Source: Burkholderia pyrrocinia (GTDB lineage: Bacteria; Pseudomonadota; Gammaproteobacteria; Burkholderiales; Burkholderiaceae). Taken from it: a DNA stretch of 64,000 nt. Location of the stretch: NCBI RefSeq assembly GCF_022809715.1, contig NZ_CP094459.1, positions 1,240,001 through 1,304,000 on the forward strand, given 5' to 3'. Below the pieces are notes generated by a model that saw only the letters and a list, made by a program, of their open reading frames with translations, did not search any database and was not told where the DNA came from. The position numbers and the translations under genes were made by a program. Below, piece by piece: positions 1-10,728 of this stretch; the first letter of the stretch is position 1, and each line of letters starts with the position of its first letter.

Positions 1-505
1 CGGGCTCGACGCGCTCCTCGGTCAGCGCGATCTTGCCGACGCCCGGCGTGTCCGTGAGCGGGCCGGGGCGCAGGATCACGTAGTCGACGCCGGACGCGAT
101 CACGCGCTCGTCGCCTTCGCGCTTCATCTGCGAATAGTGGCGCAGCGCGTCGGGGCTCTGCTCGGGCCAGTACGCGGACAGCGAGCTGATCACGACCAGC
201 TTCTGCACGTTGTACGCCAGCGCATACTCGGCCGCGCGGGCGACCGCGTCGCGGTCGATCTGCTCCTCTTCGGCCGCGCCTTCCGATTCGGCCGAGCCGG
301 CCGCATAGATCACGTGCGTGATGCCCTGGAATGCGTGCGAGAAATCGTCCGTCAGATCTGCCTCGACGACCTTCGCGCCCGGCAGCGCATAGCCGTGCCG
401 GCGCACCAGCGCCGTGACCTCGAACTCCGGCTGCTTGAGCAGCAGATCCGCGCAGGCCTGGCCGGTGCGGCCGGTCGCGCCAATCAGCAGTACCTTCGTC
501 GTCAT
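1..505 (-). CDS. NAD(P)H-binding (NmrA/SDR-like) protein, 3' part cut by window edge
   Basis: This is the N-terminal 168 residues of an atypical short-chain dehydrogenase; the C-terminus lies outside the window. The Rossmann glycine motif GATGRTG is at residues 9-15. Later stretches VIYAAGSAE, KLVVISSLSAYW and DYVILRPGPLTD match the NAD(P)-binding and substrate regions of NmrA/YbjT-like proteins. The ATG at 505 is preceded by a strong AAGGAG ribosome binding site seven bases upstream. It probably acts as a cytosolic reductase or redox sensor; the substrate cannot be told. It diverges from the NYN gene at 797. Confidence 0.85.
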   Translation of the reverse strand, partial: MTTKVLLIGATGRTGQACADLLLKQPEFEVTALVRRHGYALPGAKVVEADLTDDFSHAFQGITHVIYAAGSAESEGAAEEEQIDRDAVARAAEYALAYNVQKLVVISSLSAYWPEQSPDALRHYSQMKREGDERVIASGVDYVILRPGPLTDTPGVGKIALTEERVEP

Positions 506-796
506 GAAACCGCTCCTTGCTCGATGCGTCATCCTCCCAGATAGGGACGGACGACCGATAACTCAAGTGTAATGTCGAATCGCGGCGGCGGCGCACAGGT
601 AATAAGGGGCGTACCGGCGCGGGCTGTCGGCGAAGGCTTCCCGGTGCAGGCACGCGGCCCCCGCCGACACGGCGCACGTTCGGGCGGTCATTCATTCACA
701 CGGATTCGGGAATGACGCGCCGACCGGCTATCATGTGCGCGATGCATTTTTCGACGCTATGTCCTATAACGCGTCGGCCAACCGGTTGGAGTACAC

Positions 797-2254
797 ATGG
801 CATTACCCCTGGACAACGTCAGCATGGCCGTGTTCTGCGACTTCGAGAACGTCGCGCTCGGCGTGCGCGACGCGAAGTACGAGAAATTCGACATCCAGCC
901 CGTGCTGGAGCGCTTGCTGCTGAAGGGCAGCATCGTCGTGAAGAAGGCCTATTGCGACTGGGATCGCTACAAGGGCTTCAAGGCGTCGATGCACGAGGCG
1001 AGCTTCGAGCTGATCGAGATTCCGCACGTGCGCCAGTCGGGCAAGAATTCGGCCGACATCCGGCTCGTCGTGGACGCGCTCGATCTCTGCTACACGAAGT
1101 CGCACGTCGATACGTTCGTGATCATCAGCGGCGACTCGGATTTTTCGCCGCTCGTGTCGAAGCTGCGCGAGAACGCGAAGAAGGTGATCGGCGTCGGCGT
1201 GAAGAAATCGACGTCGGACCTGCTGGTCGCGAACTGCGACGAATTCATCTTCTACGACGACCTGGTGCGCGAGCAGCAGCGCACGCTCGCGAAGCGCGAA
1301 CAACAGCAGCGCGCCGGCAACGGCGGCGCGAAGCGGCCCGACGAGCCGTCGCGCAAGCACGACATGGATGCGCGCAAGGCCGAGGCGATCGCGCTGGCGG
1401 TCGAGACGTTCGACGCGCTCGCGTCGGAGCGCGACGACGTCGGCAAGATCTGGGCGTCGGTGCTCAAGAGCGCGATCAAGCGCCGCAAGCCGGATTTCAA
1501 CGAGTCGTACTACGGGTTCCGCGCGTTCGGCAACCTGCTCGACGAGGCGCAGGCGCGCGGTCTGCTCGAAGTGGGGCGCGACGACAAGTCGGGCGCGTTC
1601 GTGTCGCGGGCACGTCAGCCGGCGGCTGCGGAGCACGTTGCGGCCGGTGGTGAAGGCGCCGCTGCGCACCACGGCACGCGCGCGGCGGAGCCGGCGCGGG
1701 CCGGGCGCGAATCGCGGCGTCGCGGGCAGCGGCCGGAAGCGGCCGTGCACGAAAGCGTGCAGGTCGAAGCGCAGGCGGCGGTCGTTGCCGAAGTCGCCGA
1801 CGCAGCGGCGGTCGCGCCTGCCGTCACGGCTGATGTGGCCGAACCGCACGGCGACGCGAGCGACGGCCGCAAGCGTGCGCGCAAGAGTGCGGCGAAGAAG
1901 ACCGGCGCGAAGAAGGGCACCGCCGCGAAGAACGCCGGCCGTCACGAGGCCGGGAAGCCGGACGACACCGCGCATGGCGCGGCGCAGCACGGTGGCGACA
2001 AGCACGCGCACGACAAGCATGCCGACGACGCACATCGCGATGCGGGGCATGGCGACGACCGGCACGCCGCGGTGACGCACGCCGAGCCGGCGGCCGGCGA
2101 TTTCGGCGGCGAGGTTGCCGCGGCGCAGCCGTCGCATGACGCCGCGCCGGTCGAATCGGCTGCCGAAGCACCGGCCGCTGCCAAGCCGAAGAAGCCGGCC
2201 CGCAAGGCGGCGCCGCGCGCGCGTCGTCCGCGCAAGACGGCGGCTACCGAGTAA
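797..2254 (+). CDS. NYN-domain ribonuclease with OST-HTH/LOTUS domain and basic, His-rich tail
   Basis: The 485-residue protein has three parts. Residues about 8-160 form a NYN (PIN-like, LabA-type) nuclease domain: the acidic residues sit in FCDFENVALG (Asp15), NSADIRLVVDAL and IISGDSDFSPLV, the pattern that binds the metal in this family. Residues about 190-275 form an OST-HTH/LOTUS domain (KIWASVLKSAIKRRKPDF, YYGFRAFGNLL), an RNA-binding winged helix often paired with NYN. Residues 280-485 are low complexity: Ala/Glu-rich, then Lys/Ala blocks (KKTGAKKG, KPKKPARKAAPRARRPRK) flanking a His/Asp-rich run, like the tails of AlgP/histone H1-like proteins. A role as a structured-RNA nuclease is inferred from the family. 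The gene stands alone and ends at a hairpin shared with the convergent VOC gene. Confidence 0.88.
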   Translation: MALPLDNVSMAVFCDFENVALGVRDAKYEKFDIQPVLERLLLKGSIVVKKAYCDWDRYKGFKASMHEASFELIEIPHVRQSGKNSADIRLVVDALDLCYTKSHVDTFVIISGDSDFSPLVSKLRENAKKVIGVGVKKSTSDLLVANCDEFIFYDDLVREQQRTLAKREQQQRAGNGGAKRPDEPSRKHDMDARKAEAIALAVETFDALASERDDVGKIWASVLKSAIKRRKPDFNESYYGFRAFGNLLDEAQARGLLEVGRDDKSGAFVSRARQPAAAEHVAAGGEGAAAHHGTRAAEPARAGRESRRRGQRPEAAVHESVQVEAQAAVVAEVADAAAVAPAVTADVAEPHGDASDGRKRARKSAAKKTGAKKGTAAKNAGRHEAGKPDDTAHGAAQHGGDKHAHDKHADDAHRDAGHGDDRHAAVTHAEPAAGDFGGEVAAAQPSHDAAPVESAAEAPAAAKPKKPARKAAPRARRPRKTAATE

Positions 2255-2314
2255 ATAAACCGCAGCCGGGCCCGGATCGTCCGAAACAGGACGGCACCCG
2301 GCCCGCGCAATACC

Positions 2315-2333
2315 GGCCGGCGCAACGCCGGCC
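2315..2333. terminator. hairpin between convergent genes
   Basis: An 8-bp perfect stem (GGCCGGCG / CGCCGGCC) with a 3-nt loop lies between the stops of the convergent NYN and VOC genes. It has no U-tract on either strand, so termination efficiency is uncertain. Confidence 0.45.
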
Positions 2334-2340
2334 TGCCGAG

Positions 2341-2724
2341 CTAACCGTTCAGCACATACGGCCGCGTCATCACTTCGAGGAAATGGCCGTCCGGATCGTC
2401 GAAATAGACGCCGCGGCCGCCGTTGTGGCGGTAGATGTCGCCGGGTTGCCGCTTGGCCGGATCGGCCCAGTGCGGCAGCCCGCGCTCGCGAATGCGGGCG
2501 AACACGCGGTCGAAACCGGCTTCGTCGATCAGGAACGCGTAATGCTGCGCCGTGATCTCCCCCGTCTTTTCGTAAAAATCGAGCGATACGCCGTTGTCGA
2601 GCGCGACGACCAGCATCGCGCCGAACGGCGTCGGCGGCGGCAGTTCCAGAAGCTCGGTGAGGAAGCGGCTCGACGCGTGCTTGTCGCGGCACCAGACGAT
2701 CGTGTGGTTCAACTGGACGTTCAT
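2341..2724 (-). CDS. VOC (glyoxalase/bleomycin-resistance fold) protein
   Basis: A 127-residue protein starting MNVQLNHTIVWCRDK. His7 near the N-terminus and the C-terminal GVYFDDPDGHFLEVMT stretch are the metal-site elements of the vicinal oxygen chelate fold, present once each in two beta-alpha-beta-beta-beta units. This is the usual length for a single-subunit VOC protein. The ATG at 2724 is preferred over an in-frame ATG at 2793 because family homology starts there and the longer N-terminus is Arg/His-rich junk. Substrate unknown; the family includes glyoxalase I, extradiol dioxygenases and antibiotic-binding proteins. Confidence 0.85.
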   Translation of the reverse strand: MNVQLNHTIVWCRDKHASSRFLTELLELPPPTPFGAMLVVALDNGVSLDFYEKTGEITAQHYAFLIDEAGFDRVFARIRERGLPHWADPAKRQPGDIYRHNGGRGVYFDDPDGHFLEVMTRPYVLNG

Positions 2725-2802
2725 GGCGTGTTCCGGGGAAGGGCACCGGCGGTGGGCATGGAAACACGATAGCCGATCGCCGCCGGTGTTCAAGCGCGGA
2801 AA

Positions 2803-2825
2803 GCGGCCGCCTGACGGGCGGCCGC
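2803..2825 (-). terminator. probable terminator of the RND efflux operon
   Basis: A 9-bp stem (GCGGCCGCC / GGCGGCCGC) with a 5-nt loop sits just past the stop of the second pump gene. On the minus strand the hairpin is followed by only three U residues, so it is a weak intrinsic terminator. Confidence 0.5.
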
Positions 2826-2830
2826 TGCCA

Positions 2831-5800
2831 TCATTCCCCGGCGACCGCCGGCCCGCCCGGATTCCGGCGGTTGCGCCGCTTCTCGGCCCACACGCGCAGC
2901 CGGTCCATGTACAGATAGACGACGGGCGTCGTATAGAGCGTCAGCACTTGCGACACGACCAGGCCGCCGGCGATCGCGATCCCGAGCGGCGCGCGCAGCT
3001 CGGCGCCGTCGCCGCTGCCGAACGCGAGCGGCAGCGCGCCGAGCAGCGCCGCCATCGTCGTCATCATGATCGGACGGAAGCGCAGCAGGCACGCCTCGTG
3101 GATCGCGTCGAACGACGACTTGCGGTTGTTGCGCGTCTGGTCGATCGCGAAATCGACCATCATGATCGCGTTCTTCTTCACGATGCCGATCAGCAGGATC
3201 ACGCCGATCAGCGCGATGATGCTGAACTCGGTCTTGAACAGCAGCAGCGCGAGCAGCGCGCCGACGCCGGCCGACGGCAGCGTCGACAGGATCGTGATCG
3301 GGTGGATGTAGCTCTCGTACAGGATCCCGAGCACGATATAGACGGCCAGCAGCGCGGCGAGGATCAGGATCGGCTGGTCGTTCAGCGACTGCTGGAACGC
3401 CTGTGCGGTGCCCTGGAAGCTGCCGACGATCGTCGGCGGGACGCCGATCTGCGCCATCGTCTGGTAGATCACCTGCGTCGCCTGCGACAGCGACACGCCG
3501 GGCGGCAGGTTGAACGAGATCGTCGTCGCGACGAACAGCCCCTGGTGGTTGACCGACAGCGGCGTCGTGCTCGGCCCGAACGTCGCGATCGACGACAGCG
3601 GGATCATCGTCGACTTCGACGTCGATACCGACGCGCCCGACGACGCGCTCGACTTGCCGCTGGCCGCGATCGAGTTGAGCGCCTGGTTGCGCGCGGAATC
3701 GGACGCGATCGCCGCGGCGCTCTGCGCGGCCGTGCCGGCGCTCGACGTGCCGGCCGACGTCGCGACGTAGGTGCCGGCTGCCGCATTGGTGGTCTGCGAG
3801 CCGTTCGCGCTGCCGCCCGACGTGCTGATCCATACCTGGTTCAGCATCTCGGGGCTCTGCCAGTATTTCGGCGCGACTTCCATCACGACGTGGTACTGGT
3901 TCAGCGGGTTGTAGATCGTCGAGACCTGGCGCTGGCCGAACGCGTCGTACAGCGTGTTGTCGATCTGCGCGGGCTTGATGCCGAACCGCGCGGCCGTCGC
4001 GCGGTCGATCGTCACCATCGCTTCGAGGCCGCCTTGCTGCTGGTCGGAGTTCACGTCGGTCAGCTCGGGGCGCTTTTGCAGCGCCTCGGTCAGGATCGGC
4101 GCCCACTTGTACAGGTCGGCGCTCGAATCGCCGAGCAGCGTGAACTGGTACTGCGCGTTGCTCTGCCGGCCGCCGACGCGGATGTCCTGCGCGGCCTGCA
4201 GGAATGTGCGCGCGCCCGCGACGTCCGCCAGCGGCGGGCGCAGTTGCTGGATCACCTGGTCGGCCGACAGCTTGCGCTCGGTGCGGTCCTTCAGCGTGAC
4301 GAACATGAAGCCCGAGTTGGTCTGCGTGCCGCCGGTGAAGCCCGCGACGCTCTTCACGTTCGGATTGCTCTGCACGATCCGCATCATTTCGGAGAACTTC
4401 AGCTTCATCGCCTGGAACGACGTCGACTGGTCGGCCTGGATGCCGCCGATCATCAGCCCGGTGTCCTGCTGCGGGAAGAAGCCCTTGGGCACGACGATGT
4501 ACAGGTAGACGTTCAGCCCGATCGTGGCGAACAGGGTCATCAGGATCAGCAGCGGCCGGCGCAGCGCCCACGACAGCGAGCGCTCGTAGCCGCGCTGCAT
4601 GCGTGCGAAGCCGCGCTCGAGGAAGCGCCCGAAGCGGCCTTCGTTTCGCGGGTCGTGCGACTCGGGCAAGAGGCGCGCGCACATCATCGGCGTGACGGTG
4701 AGCGACACCGCGAGCGATACGGCGATCGCGAGCGACAGCGTCAGCGCGAACTCGCGGAACAGGCGCCCGACGATGCCGCCCATCAGCAGGATCGGCAGGA
4801 ACACGGCGACGAGCGAGATGCTCATCGACAGCACCGTGAAGCCGACCTCGCGCGCGCCGTCGAATGCGGCCTGCATCCGCGACTTGCCGTTCTCGATGTG
4901 CCGCGAGATGTTCTCGAGCACGACGATCGCGTCGTCGACGACGAAGCCGGTCGCGACGATCAGCGCCATCAGCGACAGGTTGTCGATCGAGAAGCCGAGC
5001 AGGTACATCGCGCCGAACGTGCCGATGATCGAGATCGGCACCGCGACGCTCGGGATCAGCGTCGCGCGCCAGTTGCGCAGGAACAGGAACACGACCATCA
5101 CGACGAGGCTGACCGCAATCAGCAGCGTGTGCTGGGTGTCCTTCAGCGATGCGCGGATCGTCGTCGACCGGTCGAGCACGGGCGTGACCGTGATGTCGGC
5201 CGGCAGCGACGCGGTGAGCTGCGGCAGCGCCGCGTGCACGCGGTCGATCGTCTCGATGATGTTCGCGCCGGGCGAGCGGTACAGGATCACGAGCACCGCG
5301 CGCTTGCCGTTCGCGAGGCCCAGGTTGCGCAGATCCTCGACCGAATCGACGACGTCGGACAGGTCGGACAGCCGCACGGCCGAGCCGTTGCGGTATGCGA
5401 CGACGAGGTCGCGGTATTGCGACGCGTCGGAGGCCTGGTCGTTCGTATAGAGCTGGTAGCGCTGCGGGCCGAATTCGATCGCGCCCTTCGGTGCGTTCGC
5501 GTTTGCGGACGCGAGCGCCGCGCGCACGTCCTCGAGGCCGATCCCGTAGTGGAACAGCGCCTGCGGTTCGAGTTCGACGCGCACGGCCGGGTTGGCGGAG
5601 CCGCTGACCGACACCTGGCCGATCCCGTCGATCTGCGACAGCGATTGCTGCAGCACCGTCGACGCCGCGTCGTACAGCTTCGCCGGCGACGAGGTTTCCG
5701 ACGTGAGCGACACGACCATGATCGGCGAATCGGCCGGGTTGACCTTGCGGTAGGTCGGGTTGCTCTTCAGCGCGGCGGGCAGGTCGGCGCGCGCCGCGTT

Positions 5801-6136
5801 GATCGCGGCCTGCACGTCGCGCGCGGCGCCGTCGATGTCGCGGTTCAGGCCGAACTGCAGGATGATCCGCGCGTTGCCGACCGTGCTCGTCGACGTCATC
5901 TCGGAGACGTCGGCGATCGAGCCGAGATGCCGCTCGAGCGGGCTCGTCACGCTGGTCGCGACGGTCTCGGGGCTCGCGCCGGGCAGCGACGCCTGCACCG
6001 AGATGGTCGGGAAGTCGACCTGCGGCAGCGGCGACACCGGCAGCTTGATGAACGCGAACAGGCCCGCGAGTGCGACGCCGAGCGCGAGCAGCGTGGTCGC
6101 GACAGGGCGGGTGATGAAGGGGCGCGACAGGTTCAT
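2831..6136 (-). CDS. mdtC: RND multidrug efflux pump, MdtC/MuxC-type inner-membrane subunit
   Basis: A 1101-residue proton-driven pump of the HAE1 RND family. It has an N-terminal transmembrane helix ([17 protein letters not shown]), two large periplasmic loops and two six-helix bundles. The Asp pair needed for proton relay is in [17 protein letters not shown] (about residues 395-411), and [17 protein letters not shown] marks TM10. MdtC-type proteins form heterotrimers with MdtB; the partner gene lies just upstream. The usual length is about 1025; the extra ~75 residues are a Ser/Ala/Gly/Thr-rich insertion at about 768-846 in the second periplasmic loop. The ATG at 6136 gives the canonical MNLSRPF start. 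Last gene of the operon; no outer-membrane factor follows. Confidence 0.93.
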   Translation of the reverse strand: MNLSRPFITRPVATTLLALGVALAGLFAFIKLPVSPLPQVDFPTISVQASLPGASPETVATSVTSPLERHLGSIADVSEMTSTSTVGNARIILQFGLNRDIDGAARDVQAAINAARADLPAALKSNPTYRKVNPADSPIMVVSLTSETSSPAKLYDAASTVLQQSLSQIDGIGQVSVSGSANPAVRVELEPQALFHYGIGLEDVRAALASANANAPKGAIEFGPQRYQLYTNDQASDASQYRDLVVAYRNGSAVRLSDLSDVVDSVEDLRNLGLANGKRAVLVILYRSPGANIIETIDRVHAALPQLTASLPADITVTPVLDRSTTIRASLKDTQHTLLIAVSLVVMVVFLFLRNWRATLIPSVAVPISIIGTFGAMYLLGFSIDNLSLMALIVATGFVVDDAIVVLENISRHIENGKSRMQAAFDGAREVGFTVLSMSISLVAVFLPILLMGGIVGRLFREFALTLSLAIAVSLAVSLTVTPMMCARLLPESHDPRNEGRFGRFLERGFARMQRGYERSLSWALRRPLLILMTLFATIGLNVYLYIVVPKGFFPQQDTGLMIGGIQADQSTSFQAMKLKFSEMMRIVQSNPNVKSVAGFTGGTQTNSGFMFVTLKDRTERKLSADQVIQQLRPPLADVAGARTFLQAAQDIRVGGRQSNAQYQFTLLGDSSADLYKWAPILTEALQKRPELTDVNSDQQQGGLEAMVTIDRATAARFGIKPAQIDNTLYDAFGQRQVSTIYNPLNQYHVVMEVAPKYWQSPEMLNQVWISTSGGSANGSQTTNAAAGTYVATSAGTSSAGTAAQSAAAIASDSARNQALNSIAASGKSSASSGASVSTSKSTMIPLSSIATFGPSTTPLSVNHQGLFVATTISFNLPPGVSLSQATQVIYQTMAQIGVPPTIVGSFQGTAQAFQQSLNDQPILILAALLAVYIVLGILYESYIHPITILSTLPSAGVGALLALLLFKTEFSIIALIGVILLIGIVKKNAIMMVDFAIDQTRNNRKSSFDAIHEACLLRFRPIMMTTMAALLGALPLAFGSGDGAELRAPLGIAIAGGLVVSQVLTLYTTPVVYLYMDRLRVWAEKRRNRRNPGGPAVAGE

Positions 6137-6188
6137 GTCGGCACTCGCTGGGCCGCCGCGTATTCCGACGGATGCGTTTTCGGCAGAT

Positions 6189-6231
6189 GGGGGGGCTGCG
6201 CCCCCCCACGCGAACGAAGTGAGCGTGGGGG
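6189..6231. repeat. two overlapping, mutually exclusive hairpins between pump genes
   Basis: A 7-G run pairs with a 7-C run across CTGCG (6189-6207). The same C run also pairs, as CCCCCACGC (6203-6211), with GCGTGGGGG (6223-6231) across an 11-nt loop. Both cannot form at once. The element lies in the 104-bp gap between the two pump genes. It may tune processing or relative expression, or be a dispersed intergenic repeat. Confidence 0.6.
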
Positions 6232-6240
6232 TCGTTTCAT

Positions 6241-9200
6241 TTACGCATCCGTGCGCGTGCCGGCACCGGGGCCGTGGCGTTCGAACCAGCCGCGCACGCG
6301 GCGCGCGAGCGAGTCGAAGCCGAGGTAGATCACGGGCGTCGTGAACAGCGTCAGCACTTGCGACACGATCAGGCCGCCGGCGATCGCGATCCCGAGCGGC
6401 TGGCGCAGCTCGGAGCCCGCGCCGGAGCCGACGATCAGCGGCACCGCGCCGAGCAGCGCGGCGAGCGTCGTCATCAGGATCGGCCGGAAGCGCAGCAGGC
6501 ACGCCTGGAAGATCGCCTCGCGCGCCGGCTTGCCTTCGACGCGCTCGGCCTCGAGCGCGAAGTCGATCATCATGATCGCGTTCTTCTTCACGATGCCGAT
6601 CAGCAGCACGATGCCGATGATCCCGATGATGTCGAGGTCGTGCCCGGTGATCATCAGCGCGAGCAGCGCGCCGACGCCGGCCGACGGCAGCGTCGACAGG
6701 ATCGTGATCGGGTGGATGTAGCTTTCGTACAGCACGCCGAGCACGATGTACATCGTGATGATCGCCGCGAGGATCAGGAAGATCTGGTTCGACAGCGATG
6801 CCTGGAATGCGAGTGCCGCGCCCTGGAAGCGCGTCTGGAACGACGCAGGCAGCGCGATGTCCTTCTCGGCGGCCTCGATCGCCTTGACGGCCTCGCCGAG
6901 CGACGCGCCGGGTGCGAGGTTGAACGAGATGGTCGTCGACGGGAACTGCGACAGGTGCGCGACCAGCAGCGGCGACGGCCGCTCGTGGAACGACGCGATC
7001 GACGACAGCGGCACCTGGCCGCCGCCGGCCGACGGCAGGTAGATGTCGTTCAGCGATTGCGCGTAGTGCTGCTCCTTCGGTTCGGACTCGAGAATCACGC
7101 GGTACTGGTTCGACTGCGTGAAGATGGTCGACACGATGCGCTGGCCGAACGCGTCGTACAGCGCGTTGTCGACGGTTGCCGGCGTGATGCCGAAGCGCGC
7201 GGCGCTCGCGCGGTCGATCTCGATGTAGACGGACTGGCCGTTGCTCTGCAGGTCGGTCGCGACGTCGGCGAGCGACGGTTCCTGCTGCAGCCGCGCGACG
7301 AGCTTCGGCACCCAGGTCGCGAACTCGTCCGAGTTCGGGCTCGTCAGCATGAACTGGTACTGCGTCGGGCTGACGGTCGAGTCGATCGTCAGATCCTGCA
7401 CCGACTGCATGAACAGCGAAATGCCCGTGATGTTCGCGACGCGGTGCTGCAGGTCGCGGATGATCTGCGCCGCCGTCTCGGAGCGCTCGTCGCGCGCCTT
7501 CAGGTTGATCAGCATCCGGCCGCTGTTCAGCGTGATGTTGCTGCCGTCGACGCCGATGAACGACGTGAGGCTGACGACGTTCGGATCCTTCAGGATCTCG
7601 GTCGCGAGCGCCTGCTGGCGTTCGGCCATCGCACCGTACGAGATCGACTGCGGCGCCTGCGTGATCGCCTGGATCACGCCGGTGTCCTGCGCGGGGAAGA
7701 AGCCCTTCGGTATGTAGACGTAAAGCAGGCCGGTCAGCACGAGCGTCAGCAGCGCGACGACGAGCGTCGAGCGCTGGCGGTTCAGCACCCATTCGAGCGC
7801 GACCGCGTAGCGCGCGATCACCCAGTCGATCGTCTGGTGCACGCGCGCCTCGAAGCGGTGGCTCTCCGGCGGCGGCGAATGGCGCAGCAGCTTCGCGCAC
7901 ATCATCGGCACGAGCGTGAGCGACACGATCGCCGAGATCACGATCGTCACCGCGAGCGTGATCGCGAATTCATGGAACAGGCGCCCGACCACGTCGCCCA
8001 TGAACAGCAGCGGGATCAGCACCGCGATCAGCGACACCGTCAGCGAGATGATCGTGAAGCCGATCTGCCGCGAGCCCTTCAGCGCGGCCTCGAGCCCCGA
8101 TTCGCCTTCCTCGACGTAGCGCGCGATGTTCTCGATCATCACGATCGCGTCGTCGACGACGAAGCCGGTCGCGATGGTGAGCGCCATCAGCGACAGGTTG
8201 TTCAGCGAGAAGCCGGCCAGGTACATCACCGCGAGCGTGCCGATCAGCGACAGCGGCACCGACAGGCTCGGGATGATCGTCGCGTAGACGTTCGCGAGGA
8301 ACAGGTACATCACCAGCACGACCAGCCCGACCGCGAGCAGCAGCTCGAACTGCACGTCGCGCACGGCCGCGCGGATCATCGTCGTGCGGTCGGTGACGAT
8401 CTGCACGTCGAGCGCGGCCGGCAGCGTTTCCTGCAGCTTCGGCAACTGCGCCTTGATCGCGTCCACCGTCTGGATCACGTTCGCGCCGGGCTGGCGCTGC
8501 ACGTTCAGGATGATCGCGGGCTCCGAATTCACCCACGCGCCGAGCTTGGTGTTCTCCGAGCCGGCGACGACCGTCGCGACGTCGGTGAGCATCACCGGGC
8601 GGCCGTTCTTGTACGCGACGACGGCGCTGTTGTACTGGTCGGCGCTCGTGAGCTGGTCGTTCGCGTTGATCGTGTAGGCGCGCGTCGGGCCGTCGAAGTT
8701 GCCCTTCGGCGTGTTCACGTTCAGGTTCGAGATCGTCGTGCGCAGGTCGTCGAGGTTCATCCCGTACTGCGCGAGCGCGGTCGGGTTCGCCTGGATCCGC
8801 ACGGCCGGGCGGTTGCCGCCCGACAGGCTGACGAGGCCGACGCCCGCGATCTGCGAGATCTTCATCGCGAGCCGCGTGTCGGCCAGATCCTGCACCTGCG
8901 TGAGCGGCAGCGTCTTCGACTTGACGGCGAGCGTGATCACCGGCGCGTCGGCCGGATTGACCTTCGCGTAGATCGGCGGGGCAGGGAGGTCGGACGGCAG
9001 CAGGTTGCCGGCCGCGTTGATCGCGGCCTGCACTTCCTGCTCGGCGATGTCGAGCGGCAGGTCGAGCGAGAACTGCAGCGTGATCACCGACGCGCCGGCC
9101 GAGCTTTGCGACGACATCTGGTTCAGCGACGGCATCTGCCCGAACTGCCGTTCGAGCGGCGCGGTGACCGACGAGGTCATCACCTCCGGGCTCGCGCCCG

Positions 9201-9354
9201 GGTAGAAGGTCTGGACCTGGATCGTCGGATAGTCGACCTCGGGCAGCGCGGCGAGCGGCAGGAAGCGCAGCGCGACGAGGCCGGCCAGCATGATCGCCGC
9301 CATCAGGAGGGCGGTGCCGACCGGCCGGAGAATGAAGAGGCGGGATGGATTCAT
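6241..9354 (-). CDS. mdtB: RND multidrug efflux pump, MdtB/MuxB-type inner-membrane subunit
   Basis: A 1037-residue HAE1-type RND pump of normal family length, starting [20 protein letters not shown] with the typical first transmembrane helix. It shows the RND landmarks: [21 protein letters not shown] after TM1, the proton-relay Asp pair in [35 protein letters not shown] opening the second loop, and [21 protein letters not shown] in TM10. It should form a mixed trimer with the next gene product and dock on the adaptor encoded just upstream (15-bp gap), exporting drugs or other amphiphiles across the envelope. The start overlaps no gene and the ATG at 9354 is the only sensible one. Confidence 0.93.
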   Translation of the reverse strand: MNPSRLFILRPVGTALLMAAIMLAGLVALRFLPLAALPEVDYPTIQVQTFYPGASPEVMTSSVTAPLERQFGQMPSLNQMSSQSSAGASVITLQFSLDLPLDIAEQEVQAAINAAGNLLPSDLPAPPIYAKVNPADAPVITLAVKSKTLPLTQVQDLADTRLAMKISQIAGVGLVSLSGGNRPAVRIQANPTALAQYGMNLDDLRTTISNLNVNTPKGNFDGPTRAYTINANDQLTSADQYNSAVVAYKNGRPVMLTDVATVVAGSENTKLGAWVNSEPAIILNVQRQPGANVIQTVDAIKAQLPKLQETLPAALDVQIVTDRTTMIRAAVRDVQFELLLAVGLVVLVMYLFLANVYATIIPSLSVPLSLIGTLAVMYLAGFSLNNLSLMALTIATGFVVDDAIVMIENIARYVEEGESGLEAALKGSRQIGFTIISLTVSLIAVLIPLLFMGDVVGRLFHEFAITLAVTIVISAIVSLTLVPMMCAKLLRHSPPPESHRFEARVHQTIDWVIARYAVALEWVLNRQRSTLVVALLTLVLTGLLYVYIPKGFFPAQDTGVIQAITQAPQSISYGAMAERQQALATEILKDPNVVSLTSFIGVDGSNITLNSGRMLINLKARDERSETAAQIIRDLQHRVANITGISLFMQSVQDLTIDSTVSPTQYQFMLTSPNSDEFATWVPKLVARLQQEPSLADVATDLQSNGQSVYIEIDRASAARFGITPATVDNALYDAFGQRIVSTIFTQSNQYRVILESEPKEQHYAQSLNDIYLPSAGGGQVPLSSIASFHERPSPLLVAHLSQFPSTTISFNLAPGASLGEAVKAIEAAEKDIALPASFQTRFQGAALAFQASLSNQIFLILAAIITMYIVLGVLYESYIHPITILSTLPSAGVGALLALMITGHDLDIIGIIGIVLLIGIVKKNAIMMIDFALEAERVEGKPAREAIFQACLLRFRPILMTTLAALLGAVPLIVGSGAGSELRQPLGIAIAGGLIVSQVLTLFTTPVIYLGFDSLARRVRGWFERHGPGAGTRTDA

Positions 9355-9369
9355 CGAGCGGCCCGCGCG

Positions 9370-10728
9370 TTATCGGGCCGCTGCTTGCGACGCGCCGTGC
9401 GGGTGTCCGCCGCGATGGCCGCCGGCGCCCGATGCACCCGACGCCGCGCCGGCGCCGCGCGCGCCCGACGCGCCTTTCGGCTTGTCGGCCGGGATCGAGA
9501 TCTTCGCGCCTTCGCGCAGGCGGTCGGAGCCGTCGGTCACCACGCGCTCGCCGAGCGCGATGCCGCTGACGATGCTCGTGCGTTCGCCGTCGACCGGGCC
9601 GGGCTTGACCTTGCGCACCGTCACCGTGTTGTCGGGTTTCACGACGTAGACGAACTGGCCGATCGAACCCGTCAGCACCGCGGACGTCGGCACGATCGTC
9701 GCATCGCGCATCACGTCGACGAGCAGCCGCGTGTTCACGAACTGATTCGGGAACAGCATGCCTTCCTTGTTATCGAAGTTCGCGCGCAGCTTGACCGTGC
9801 CCGTGCTCGTGTCGATCTGGTTGTCGAGCGTCGCGAGCGAGCCCGTCTCGAGCGGCACCGTGTTGTCGCGGTTGTATGCGGTGACCGACAGCTTCTGGCC
9901 CGCGTTCACCTGCTTGAGGATCTGCGGCAGGTTGTCTTCCGATGTCGTGAAGATCACGCTCATCGGCTGCAGCTGCGTGATCACGACGATGCCGGTGCTG
10001 TCGCCCGGCGTCACGTAGTTGCCGGGGTCGACCTGGCGCAGGCCGACGCGGCCCGACACGGGCGCCGTGATGCGTGCATACGTGAGGTTCAGCTTCGCGG
10101 AATCGATCGCGGCCTGGTCGGTCTTCACCGCGCCTTCGTATTGCTTGACGAGCGATTTCTGCGTATCGACGGTTTGCGAAGCGATCGAGTCCTGCGACAG
10201 CAGCGTCTGGTAGCGCTTCAGGTCGAGGCGCGCTGTCGCGAGCAGTGCCGAGTCGCGCGCGAATGTGCCTTCGGCGTTCTCGAGCGACACCTGGTACGGG
10301 CGCGGGTCGATCTGCGCGAGCACGTCGCCTTTCTTGACGATCTGGCCTTCCTGGAACGACACCGACTGCAGATAGCCCGACAACTGCGTCTTCACCGTCA
10401 CGTTCGCGAGCGGCGTCACGGTGCCGAGCGCGGACAGCACGATCGGCATCTCGCCCTGCGTCGCGGTCGCCACCTGCACCGGCTGCGGAACGTTCGCCAT
10501 CGCGGCGGGGCCGCCGCGGCCGCGATGGCCGCCGGCGCCGCTCGCGCCCTGGGCCGCGCTGCCGGCACCCGGCTGGGCCGCCGACGTGCGGTTCCACGGG
10601 TGCCACCACAGCAGGCCGCCGATGACGACGACCGCGAGCGTCCCGATCATCAGCGTGCGGCGCGGGCGCCGTGCGGCGGGAGATGCGGGATCTTTCGAAG
10701 GGGGCGTGGGATTTTGTTCGTTATCCAT
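9370..10728 (-). CDS. mdtA: RND periplasmic adaptor (membrane fusion protein), MdtA/MuxA type
   Basis: A 452-residue adaptor linking the RND pump to an outer-membrane channel. An N-terminal membrane anchor (RRTLMIGTLAVVVIGGLLWW, about residues 24-43) follows a Pro/Ser-rich leader. A Gly/Ala linker leads to the barrel-sandwich hybrid half-motif TPLANVTVKTQLSGYLQSV, a coiled-coil hairpin (residues about 155-230), then the second lipoyl half (YARITAPVSGRVGLRQVDPG) and beta-barrel domains. The C-terminus is a Gly/Ala/His-rich tail. First gene of the three-gene efflux operon; expression may be controlled by the repeats at 10911-10957 or the neighbouring IclR regulator, neither proven. Confidence 0.92.
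   Translation of the reverse strand: MDNEQNPTPPSKDPASPAARRPRRTLMIGTLAVVVIGGLLWWHPWNRTSAAQPGAGSAAQGASGAGGHRGRGGPAAMANVPQPVQVATATQGEMPIVLSALGTVTPLANVTVKTQLSGYLQSVSFQEGQIVKKGDVLAQIDPRPYQVSLENAEGTFARDSALLATARLDLKRYQTLLSQDSIASQTVDTQKSLVKQYEGAVKTDQAAIDSAKLNLTYARITAPVSGRVGLRQVDPGNYVTPGDSTGIVVITQLQPMSVIFTTSEDNLPQILKQVNAGQKLSVTAYNRDNTVPLETGSLATLDNQIDTSTGTVKLRANFDNKEGMLFPNQFVNTRLLVDVMRDATIVPTSAVLTGSIGQFVYVVKPDNTVTVRKVKPGPVDGERTSIVSGIALGERVVTDGSDRLREGAKISIPADKPKGASGARGAGAASGASGAGGHRGGHPHGASQAAAR

Noticed and set aside
803..2767. A 654-residue minus-strand frame spanning the NYN and VOC genes
   Set aside because: Antisense to a clear NYN gene; no recognisable domain.
2790..6209. A 1139-residue open frame on the minus strand inside the MdtC gene
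   Set aside because: It is a shifted frame of a clear RND pump; Arg/Ala/Pro-rich composition without domains is typical of shadow frames in GC-rich DNA.
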